From the NCBI GenBank assembly GCA_943788825.1, contig CALSRT010000007.1:124001-188000 (forward strand): 64,000 nt of DNA, in the 5' to 3' direction. The stretch comes from UBA4582 sp002389265. GTDB taxonomy: Bacteria > Pseudomonadota > Gammaproteobacteria > Pseudomonadales > Azotimanducaceae. A program made the translations under genes and the position numbers. Positions 27,196 through 34,724 of the stretch are shown here, one piece after another (within the stretch, counting starts at the first letter, position 1; each line of letters starts with the position of its first letter). The notes under the pieces are model-generated. The model was not told where the DNA came from. It saw only the letters and a program-made list of their open reading frames with translations, and searched no databases.

Positions 27196-29916
27196 ATGAA
27201 AATCAGTCGAACCCCAAAATGGCAACATGCAGACTCTACAGTTCGGCTTAAAGCCCTGACTGACCCGCTCTTGGAGCAATCGTCCATCACGTTCCTGGCC
27301 TCGGAGGATCCTGATGTAGAGGTACGCATCGCGGCCATTAAGCGTCTGGAGGATGAAGACCAGCTGCTGACACTGACCATTGCTGCAGCGACAGACACGA
27401 TTACGGCAGCGACGACTCAGCGTTTAATCGAACTCTACTCGGCGAATAACCGACTACCCGAAACGACCCTGCCTGCCGCCTTGCTAGTCGCCATCGCCGG
27501 CACCGCAACCACGCCAGAACTGCGGATCGAAAGTGTCAGCCGCATCCAATCGGAAGATGACCTGTTGGCCTTACTCGAGCAGGAAAACCATTCCAAAGTG
27601 TGGCAACAGTGCGCCCGCCAACTTGAACAAACCTCATCTCTGGAGCTGATATACAAGCGTTTCCAGTCTCGAGATAAAAGTGTGCTGCATATCGTCAAGG
27701 ACAAACTGCAGCAACGTCAAGATCAAGCCCAGGCAGACGCGCAGCTGATGCACGACTGTGAAGAGACGGCCACCGCATTGGTCAAATTGGCATTGAACAA
27801 CGTATCCGCAGAGAACCACCGGCGATTCAACCTACTCCAAAGCCAGTGGGAAAATTTAATCAGCAGCGGTTTACCTGCGGCTTTTAACCCCCTCTTGAAA
27901 GCTCAAGCAGATGCCGCTATCAGCCAACACTTGGCGGATCAGCAGGCCCGTGAACAGGACCAAGCGTTACAGGCTGAACTCGCCCGCGCGACTGTCGAGA
28001 CGCTTGAGCAGTTACATGCCAATCTTTTGGACTCGCCAGACGCCCTCGAGGGTCTCGCTGGCAACCTAAAAACCGCAGATGCCAACTGGCCTGCCCGTGG
28101 AATCCACGAGCCCGCCGAACGCTATCAGCAGTTGCGCACTGCCCTGGACCAGCTCAGCACAGCGTTTGAGCACTATCAGGCGCTGTTAAAGCTCGAAGAT
28201 TCAACGCCGCTCGCACAACTGGTCAGCACTGCTGACAAGGTGCAGTGGCCGGCAACCTTCGCTAGCCCAGCCCCGCTGGCGAGCAAATTGCAAAGTATCG
28301 CTGATCGACAAGCCCTTGAGCACGCGCAACAGGCACAACTCATTGAGAGCTTGTCGAGTGTCGACAAGCAACTTGCAGAACTCGGCGCAATGATTATTGC
28401 CGGTCAACTCAAGCCAGCCACCCGTCTACATACTTCCATCAGCAAGAAGCTCGACGCCTTTCCCGGTGAACACAAAACGAGTACTGAGCTGACCAAGCGC
28501 CTTGAACAGCAGCAGCAGTATGCCTTAAAGCTGGTTGAGCTCAAAGACTGGCAGGGTTTCGCCACGAATCCAAAACGCACCGAGCTGTGCGAAGAAATGG
28601 AGAAACTGCGCGACGACGAAGCTATTCCACCTGAAGAGAAAGCTAAAAGCATCAAAGCATTGCAGGAACAGTGGAAAACCCTGGGCTCGTCTGACTCCCG
28701 CGAGGGCCAAAAGCTTTGGTCAAGATTCAAGCGAGCTAGCGACAAGGCCTATGAGCCCTGCGACGAATTTTTCAAAGCCCAAAGGGCGACTCGAGAACAG
28801 AATCTCAAGAACAAACTGGCTATTTGCGAATCCTTGGAGATGTTTGACAAAGACAACCAATGGGATAGCGCCGACTGGAAAGGTGTCAACGACATCGTTA
28901 CTAAAGCGCAGAGCCAATGGCGAGACTATAACGATATCCCGAGGCACAAATACAAAAAACTGCAACAACGTTTCATGTCTATCATCGCGGTCCTACGCGA
29001 CCGATTGAGCGCTGAACAGGAACGTAATCACGAACTAAAACGCGCGCTGATTCTTAATATTGAAACGCTGCTGGCCAATGACTCGCCGGTCGCAGAGATG
29101 GTCGAGGTCACAAAAAGAAGCCAAAGAGAATGGCAGAAAATCGGTATCTCTGAACGTCGAGTTGATCAGAAACTCTGGAAACAATTTCGCACTCAATGTG
29201 ACGCCGTCTTTGAACGCCGTGATGCGGCTATGACCGAAACCAAACAAGCGGTGAAAGCCTCCAGACTCGAAGCATTACAAGTCTACGAGCAACTCAACCG
29301 GCTGGTGAAGGATGACGCTGTCGAACGAGGCCAAATTCAGCAGTTCCAACAACAATTTCGCCAAATTGATCTTGACCGCAGCGAGACTAAACTCCGTAAA
29401 GACTTCGACGGCTTATGCAAACGCGCCACCCAGGTCATCAAGGCGCGAGCAACCACGCAGGTCAAGGTGGCGCTTGCGGAACTGCGGCGACTGGCACAAC
29501 TGTGCCGAGAGTTGGAGGTTTCTGAAACTGAGCGCGATACTCTGCTTGCAAACTGGGAAAGCGAAATCGAACTACCCCGCGACTGGCGTCAGCGCATCGA
29601 GCAACGTCGCGATCAGTCTGAGACGCCTGACGCCAAACGCCTGGCCAGTAATCTCGACACGGCGGAGAGCCTTTGTATTCGGATCGAAATACTCGCCGGT
29701 ATTGACTCGCCACCCCAAGCCCAACAGCGGCGGATGCAATATCAGGTGGCACGGCTGAATCGAGAACTTTCCCAAGGATTGAAGGAAACCCGCTCCCCAG
29801 ATGAGCAGCTCAGGGAAATTCAGATCGACTGGTACTGTCTGGGTGCGCTGCCCGCCAGTAGCACAGATCTGGACACTCGTTTCAATCATGCCGAGGTGAA
29901 GCTCGGGTTTGCCTGA
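27196..29916 (+). CDS. DUF349 repeat protein
   Basis: 906 residues, largely helical and rich in Gln, Glu, Lys and Leu. DUF349 modules are visible from about residue 450 on, for example LQEQWKTLGSSDSREGQKLWSRFKRA (split here as LQEQWKTLGS then GQKLWSRFKRA), QSQWRDYNDIPRHKYKKL and QREWQKIGISERRVDQKLWKQF. The N-terminal 150 residues read like HEAT-type repeats (VRLKALTDP, VEVRIAAIKRLED). Found in many gammaproteobacteria; function unknown. Its last 46 bases occur again at 38496-38541, beyond the proteorhodopsin island. Confidence 0.85.
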   Translation: MKISRTPKWQHADSTVRLKALTDPLLEQSSITFLASEDPDVEVRIAAIKRLEDEDQLLTLTIAAATDTITAATTQRLIELYSANNRLPETTLPAALLVAIAGTATTPELRIESVSRIQSEDDLLALLEQENHSKVWQQCARQLEQTSSLELIYKRFQSRDKSVLHIVKDKLQQRQDQAQADAQLMHDCEETATALVKLALNNVSAENHRRFNLLQSQWENLISSGLPAAFNPLLKAQADAAISQHLADQQAREQDQALQAELARATVETLEQLHANLLDSPDALEGLAGNLKTADANWPARGIHEPAERYQQLRTALDQLSTAFEHYQALLKLEDSTPLAQLVSTADKVQWPATFASPAPLASKLQSIADRQALEHAQQAQLIESLSSVDKQLAELGAMIIAGQLKPATRLHTSISKKLDAFPGEHKTSTELTKRLEQQQQYALKLVELKDWQGFATNPKRTELCEEMEKLRDDEAIPPEEKAKSIKALQEQWKTLGSSDSREGQKLWSRFKRASDKAYEPCDEFFKAQRATREQNLKNKLAICESLEMFDKDNQWDSADWKGVNDIVTKAQSQWRDYNDIPRHKYKKLQQRFMSIIAVLRDRLSAEQERNHELKRALILNIETLLANDSPVAEMVEVTKRSQREWQKIGISERRVDQKLWKQFRTQCDAVFERRDAAMTETKQAVKASRLEALQVYEQLNRLVKDDAVERGQIQQFQQQFRQIDLDRSETKLRKDFDGLCKRATQVIKARATTQVKVALAELRRLAQLCRELEVSETERDTLLANWESEIELPRDWRQRIEQRRDQSETPDAKRLASNLDTAESLCIRIEILAGIDSPPQAQQRRMQYQVARLNRELSQGLKETRSPDEQLREIQIDWYCLGALPASSTDLDTRFNHAEVKLGFA

Positions 29917-30227
29917 TGGTATGGGCCGCAAGGCACAAGCACCGATGATTCTTAAATAACCCTATGGCAGGGAAACGATTAGTCTGGCGCCGCCCAGGCT
30001 GGACGCCTGGACCACTATATCACCACCCTAGCGGCGGGCAATTTCGCCAACGACTGCCAGACCCACCCCCTGCCGCCTTAGGTTGAAGTGCCTGTACTTT
30101 GACCTTGGACCCACCATATTTACCGGCATTATCGATAAGGTTACCTGGCAGCTCCATCAAGTCACGCTCATCACCTGCAAAGATAGCGCGATCGAGCTGA
30201 ACGTCGAACTCCAGGCCCTTATCTCGG
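29871..30227. repeat. Left direct repeat: DUF349-kinase junction copy
   Basis: Aligns with 38496-38956. In the first 106 aligned bases I count 14 mismatches and no gap, so the spacing between the DUF349 stop and the kinase stop is the same in both copies. Further on, the left copy lacks about 100 bases that the right copy has (deletion at about 30078). Alignment ends after ATCTCGG at 30227. Together with the right copy it brackets the 8.3-kb proteorhodopsin region. Confidence 0.93.
29962..30227 (-). pseudogene. Decayed 3' fragment of a PhoQ-like kinase gene
   Basis: On the minus strand this matches the C-terminal ATPase region of the kinase at 38587-39975. The stop is preserved in the same place, with the final residues LIVSLP, but a deletion of about 100 bases removes the segment that holds the DGPG nucleotide-binding motif, and the 5' part of the gene is absent. 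It cannot make a working kinase. Confidence 0.9.
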
Positions 30228-30814
30228 CAGGGTTAGGAAGACCTAGCCTCATTTATTGTTATTCCACTAGATACAAATTCCGTCCAAGTCCGAGCTGGCG
30301 ATATTGCTTGACGAAATCTAGTGGTAGTTAAAAAGGAAAACGCCAGGGTCAGACTGCGAGCCCCGGTTTTTTAGCTGTTTGTAGGTTACCGGACCGAGTT
30401 GGATCCCTCCAGCTTCAGGAGCTGTCAAAATAGTTAGCTCGTATCATCGAACAGATCAGATGGTGGCAAAGAATTTCTCACACATCTTTATTTGGATGCG
30501 GATAGCCGCCCCCTTAATACTCACTTTCATTTCTGAGTCCTCCACTTCACCACTCTCTCCGAACGTTTTATCAGAAAAGTGCCGATCACACGTTGCACAA
30601 TAGTCAATCTGAGAACCCAGCTAGTGACACAAAAAACAGGCCGAACGTGAAAATATTGTGCCCTTAGCGTCTTTGATAACGCCTGAAGCTGCGAAAAAAA
30701 CCAACGTAAATTGCACGCGAAAAGTCCACATAGTTTATGCTCAGCGTCGAGCGCTTAGCCACCACAGAGTTGTGGCGATGGCCTGGTGACAAATAACTCC
30801 TTAGTCGACAACCT
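30228..30814. other. 587-bp non-coding left margin of the island
   Basis: No gene recognised, and it looks more AT-rich than the flanks. A perfect 9-bp inverted repeat, CCACTAGAT (30264-30272) and ATCTAGTGG (30316-30324), lies just inside the left direct repeat. On the minus strand, downstream of idi, an imperfect hairpin around CCACAACTCTGTGG (near 30760-30780) lacks a T run, so it is a poor terminator candidate. Confidence 0.6.
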
Positions 30815-31837
30815 CTAGCAAGCAGTGTTTGCAATCAATGGCGCACATTTGAGATCAGCCAGCGTTGCCGAGCCGGTTGCGAACATCGCAATCCTCAGCT
30901 GCGCCCTCCAGCACTCGATGTGCTGGTGTAATATCGCCTCTCCAGCTTCATAAGCGAGTAAAAACGGCTGCGCTGCGCCTGCCAATCGCGCGCCAAGCCG
31001 AATCACCTTGGCAACATCGAGGCCCGAGCGAATACCACCAGAGGCGATTAATGTCGCCTGCGTCAGCCCTGACAGCTGATTAAGCGATGCTACCAGCGGA
31101 ATTCCCCAATCATGGAAAGGCTCCCCGATCTGGAATGCAGCAGCATCTACTTGCGCCTCAATACCCGCCCAACTGGTGCCTCCGGCGGCAGCGATATCAA
31201 TATAGGTTATGCCGCAATCTATGAGTCTTTGCGCGGTCTGCAGGCCAATACCATGTCCAACTTCCTTAACGATAATGGGTTGTGAACTGCGACGAACCAA
31301 TTCAGCAAGTGCCTTTGTGACATGCCGCCAGTCTGTGTCTCCAGTGCACTGAATAGCTTCTTGTAGCGGATTGAGATGAATGATCATAGCGTCGGCTTCT
31401 GCGATCTCCATACAGCGCAGGGCATTATCGACACCGGCTCCCTGAGTTAGCTGAGCGCCCCCCAAGTTGGCCAGAATAGGAATGTTCGGCGCCAAATCAC
31501 GAAGCTGGAAGCTGGCCCGCGCGGTCTTATCTTCAAGCGCGATCCGCATAGACCCCAGTGCTAATGCGATACCGTGCTGCTCTGCCGCCCGAGCTAACGC
31601 TTGGTTTAGGGTCAGTGCCCTTTGGGTACCACCACTCATAGAACTAATGATGAGCGGCATCGATAAGGACTTTCGCAAAAATACTGTCGAGGTATCAATC
31701 TCCGCTAGTGATAACTCAGGTAGGGAGTTGGGCTCGAAGCGAACATGCTCTAGCCCGGTTGAAATGGCCATTTGTGCCGATGGCCTCATCGCAACATCAA
31801 TATGTCGGTTCTTACGCTCGCCGATATTTTCTGTCAT
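30815..31837 (-). CDS. fni: Isopentenyl-diphosphate isomerase, type 2
   Basis: FMN- and NADPH-dependent enzyme that interconverts IPP and DMAPP, raising precursor supply for retinal. The start at 31837 (MTENIGERKNRHIDVA) has AGGTGA 8 bases upstream; an open frame extends further. 340 residues. Features: RKNRHID at the N-terminus, LIISSMSGGT, an IHLNPLQEAIQ segment, IVKEVGHGIG, and the phosphate loop ASGGIRSGLDVAK. Last gene of the crt operon, 7 bases after blh. Type 2 Idi is common in proteorhodopsin clusters. Confidence 0.95.
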   Translation of the reverse strand: MTENIGERKNRHIDVAMRPSAQMAISTGLEHVRFEPNSLPELSLAEIDTSTVFLRKSLSMPLIISSMSGGTQRALTLNQALARAAEQHGIALALGSMRIALEDKTARASFQLRDLAPNIPILANLGGAQLTQGAGVDNALRCMEIAEADAMIIHLNPLQEAIQCTGDTDWRHVTKALAELVRRSSQPIIVKEVGHGIGLQTAQRLIDCGITYIDIAAAGGTSWAGIEAQVDAAAFQIGEPFHDWGIPLVASLNQLSGLTQATLIASGGIRSGLDVAKVIRLGARLAGAAQPFLLAYEAGEAILHQHIECWRAQLRIAMFATGSATLADLKCAPLIANTAC

Positions 31838-31844
31838 GTACCAT

Positions 31845-32684
31845 TCACCTCGCAGGGTAACTTCGATCAACGCCCGAAGCACCGTGAGTAGAGCTATCGA
31901 GCCAGGGAAGATACAGATCAATTAACAACATATGAGGCACTGTTAGCGCGAACAAGCCAATAAAAAAAACCTGTACCACCGCAGCAGTCCACAGCGTGGT
32001 CGCCGGTAACCAGAGCGCCGCCAGCAGCGCCATCAGCACCGTGATCGACGTCAGTGAGATCATCATAATCCATCCCAATCGAGGACTCGACAGATCGGAC
32101 AATATGCGGCTAATGTGGCGCCGCGAATGCCAAGCACAGAAATAGATGCACAAACTCCAGAGCGGTGGCGTCATAATACTCAACGCTGCAAAGCTCAGCG
32201 TGCTGATAACCGCTTTGCCATCACCATTGAGAATACGCACCACGACGGTAACTAATGCGAGTAGAGACCAGGGGATGATCAGCCAATTAATAATTTGCAT
32301 GATGATGCTCCCGTCAGCACCTAAGACTATGAACAATTCGTGCACAACTGACTGATGACTGAAAGGTAGCAGTAATACCCAGATGCCACCGTCGGTAACT
32401 ACCCGCAAAATATGTTGCACCGTATAACCTGAGTGTGACTGATCAGATTGCCCAAAGTGCCACATACTCATCCCAAGAAATACGGCCAAACAAACAGTCG
32501 GCAAAACTATCCACAGCAAAACACACACACCACACAAGAGTAAATACGCAACTAGCAATAGTATGCGAGGCCAGAGAGCCGAGCATCGCTGAAAAATAAT
32601 TGCGCCATCTAAAGCGCCGTGAGGCACGCCAAAAACCACCATCAACGAGATAGGTATCACAATCTGAATCAGTGTCTCGTTCAT
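31845..32684 (-). CDS. blh: Beta-carotene 15,15'-dioxygenase, Brp/Blh family
   Basis: Membrane enzyme that cleaves beta-carotene into two retinal molecules, the chromophore of proteorhodopsin. 279 residues with several hydrophobic helices. Conserved His elements: VPHGALDG near residue 21, SMWHFGQSD near 77 and AWHSRRHI near 185, expected iron ligands. It starts 4 bases inside the crtY end and is followed closely by idi. Its presence supports that the rhodopsin is actually supplied with retinal in this organism. Confidence 0.95.
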   Translation of the reverse strand: MNETLIQIVIPISLMVVFGVPHGALDGAIIFQRCSALWPRILLLVAYLLLCGVCVLLWIVLPTVCLAVFLGMSMWHFGQSDQSHSGYTVQHILRVVTDGGIWVLLLPFSHQSVVHELFIVLGADGSIIMQIINWLIIPWSLLALVTVVVRILNGDGKAVISTLSFAALSIMTPPLWSLCIYFCAWHSRRHISRILSDLSSPRLGWIMMISLTSITVLMALLAALWLPATTLWTAAVVQVFFIGLFALTVPHMLLIDLYLPWLDSSTHGASGVDRSYPAR

Positions 32685-33814
32685 CGCCGCGGCACCAAAA
32701 GCCTCCCGGCCGCCTTAATGAAAGGCCACTTCGGCGCCGCTAAAATAGTTCGTATCATCGGACTCCAGCCGCCCGAATCTGATAAGAAGTTTGCGAAATC
32801 ATCACCACTAAGTCGGTTTGCCATTGCACCAAATAGTTCGGGCAACACCCGAATATCGGTCTTTGTCACCTCTAAAAAAATCCTGTCCATCAGTCGCGCG
32901 CGCCGACTATAGGCCTCGACATGCTGCAAACGACGATCCGACACTGCCTGCAATACTAACTGCTGCATCTGTCGTTCGGCACCCTTAAAGGCGTACCCTG
33001 TTGATGCTCTTGTCGCACCACCACCGACACCACAACCTACTAACGAGGGTTCAACAGGTTGCACTTGACCCATTGGAATCGTGGCAAACTCTGCTTCATG
33101 CCGATTATTCCTGAGTATCGATTCTGCAAAGTGCTGATCAAGCCAATCATCAATAGCTCGATAGAAATCAGCTTTAGCAGCACAGCCGTAACTGAAGATC
33201 GTCGCTTCTACAAACAGACGCTGCTCGCCAATCGGCAATACATAGATAAAATTCACCGCTTCGGCAGCTATTGTTGTGATATCAAAATCCATGAGTATCG
33301 GATTTTTAAGCCCGTGCGGACTAGAGAATTCAACTTCAACCCCTAAAAATTGTTGCTTTAAGCAATTATCAGGAATGTAAGGCGTGCGCGTATCGATAAC
33401 CTGGCGTGCGACAACAGTGCCAGCCTCAGAGGCTATATTGAAATTCAGGCTGGATTGGCTTACCTGCCGGACCATGGCTTCCGAACGATAACACTGTCTG
33501 TTCGCCAACTGCTTCTCAAACTGCTGCTTGAGCATTAGTGCATCAAGCGAAACATATTCGCAGCGCCGCGCCTGTTGCGTCGTCATGCACCCACGGTGAC
33601 GAAAATCCCAGGCAGACCAGCGTCCATCAATCGCTGCGTCGTAATCATGTCCCTGGCTAGGCTCATGCCAAAAACTGATGCGCTGCTGACGTGCGTCGAC
33701 TGGACCGATTAAGGCTACGCGTAAATCGCCTGCCCCTTGCGATAAGAGTCTATTAGTCAATCTAAGGCCGGTCACACCCGCGCCTAGAATGGCAATATCA
33801 AACACCTCAGACAT
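32681..33814 (-). CDS. crtY: Lycopene beta-cyclase
   Basis: Converts lycopene to beta-carotene. The start at 33814 (MSEVFDIAILGAG) puts the Rossmann dinucleotide motif GAGVTGLRL at the N-terminus as expected; 377 residues. The DYDAAID and SFWHEP segments, plus VGCGVGGGATRASTGYAF near residue 265, are typical of the CrtY type. It overlaps crtB by 8 bases and blh by 4, so translation is coupled. Confidence 0.94.
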   Translation of the reverse strand: MSEVFDIAILGAGVTGLRLTNRLLSQGAGDLRVALIGPVDARQQRISFWHEPSQGHDYDAAIDGRWSAWDFRHRGCMTTQQARRCEYVSLDALMLKQQFEKQLANRQCYRSEAMVRQVSQSSLNFNIASEAGTVVARQVIDTRTPYIPDNCLKQQFLGVEVEFSSPHGLKNPILMDFDITTIAAEAVNFIYVLPIGEQRLFVEATIFSYGCAAKADFYRAIDDWLDQHFAESILRNNRHEAEFATIPMGQVQPVEPSLVGCGVGGGATRASTGYAFKGAERQMQQLVLQAVSDRRLQHVEAYSRRARLMDRIFLEVTKTDIRVLPELFGAMANRLSGDDFANFLSDSGGWSPMIRTILAAPKWPFIKAAGRLLVPRR

Positions 33815-34724
33815 GCGTAAAAGGTAAATTTTTAAGCGCGTGATGCAATTTTGCATCGTGATGATATAGACGACTTGTCGGCTTAATAAGGATCATACCG
33901 ATCGAGGGTAGCGCGGCCAGGGTCATTACCGCCTTTTCTACCTTGCTCAGCATCGTTCGTCCCTGCCACCAGCGTGTACCTTTGCGCCGCAACTTGCGGC
34001 CAATCGCACGATACAAATGTGCGGCCAGCAGAATAGCTACTCGATTCCGTCGTGGTAAATAGACCAACCCTAACAACCCCGAATTGTAATACTGCTCCGC
34101 AGTGTCTAACGCAACATTAATAGCGGCTTGCGCTTCCGCTTGTGCCGCCGCGGTTACAATTGCCAAGCTGGCCGGCTCTGCGCTCATGGGCAAATAGCGT
34201 CGTCCCATAACCGCATCTTCCAATACATCTCTGCTGATATTTGTCAGCTGCATCGCTATACCCAAATCTATCGCATGCGCAAAAGCACGGGACTCTGTCA
34301 CACCTAAGATCGGACACATCATTAAACCGACTGTACCGGCAACGCGATAGCAGTAACGCAGTAAATCATATTCCGTGGTTAAGGGCTTATGCTGAATATC
34401 TTGCTGAAACCCCTCTATCATCGCGGCTATCGCCGCCGGAGGCACAGACAAATTGTTGACAAGAATATTGATGCGCTTCTCTATGATGTCGGTGTTATCT
34501 AGCTCATCCGCTTTGAGCCGAGCTAGTAGTCCGTCAAAGAGATCGCCATCCACGTCACCCTGACCAGACGGCGCATCAGCAATATCGTCAAGTTCACGAC
34601 ACAACTGATAAAGCTCGGCAGCGGCGTACAACTGCTGATCTGCGAGAAAAACCGAGGCCCAACGAAAAGTCTTGCCATGCTGGGTTAGCGTGTCAAGCGC
34701 CTCTCTATGCTGAGTGGACTTCAT
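33807..34724 (-). CDS. crtB: Phytoene synthase
   Basis: Condenses two geranylgeranyl diphosphates to phytoene. The ATG at 34724 overlaps the crtI end by 20 bases; 305 residues. The two Asp-rich substrate motifs are ELDDIAD (about residue 50) and NISRDVLEDA (about 160). GRRYLP and the YYNSGLLGL segment are also family marks. Second gene product in the chain from the crtE-crtI transcript. Confidence 0.96.
   Translation of the reverse strand: MKSTQHREALDTLTQHGKTFRWASVFLADQQLYAAAELYQLCRELDDIADAPSGQGDVDGDLFDGLLARLKADELDNTDIIEKRINILVNNLSVPPAAIAAMIEGFQQDIQHKPLTTEYDLLRYCYRVAGTVGLMMCPILGVTESRAFAHAIDLGIAMQLTNISRDVLEDAVMGRRYLPMSAEPASLAIVTAAAQAEAQAAINVALDTAEQYYNSGLLGLVYLPRRNRVAILLAAHLYRAIGRKLRRKGTRWWQGRTMLSKVEKAVMTLAALPSIGMILIKPTSRLYHHDAKLHHALKNLPFTHV

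Noticed and set aside
31467..31925. Plus-strand frame opposite idi
   Set aside because: Shadow of the fni gene; composition and lack of motifs do not support a protein.
30427..32765. Short similarity between 30427-30450 and the crtY end near 32740 (aaaatagtt and tcgtatcatcg in both)
   Set aside because: Only two short matches with a gap; similarity does not extend, so a decayed crtY copy cannot be supported.
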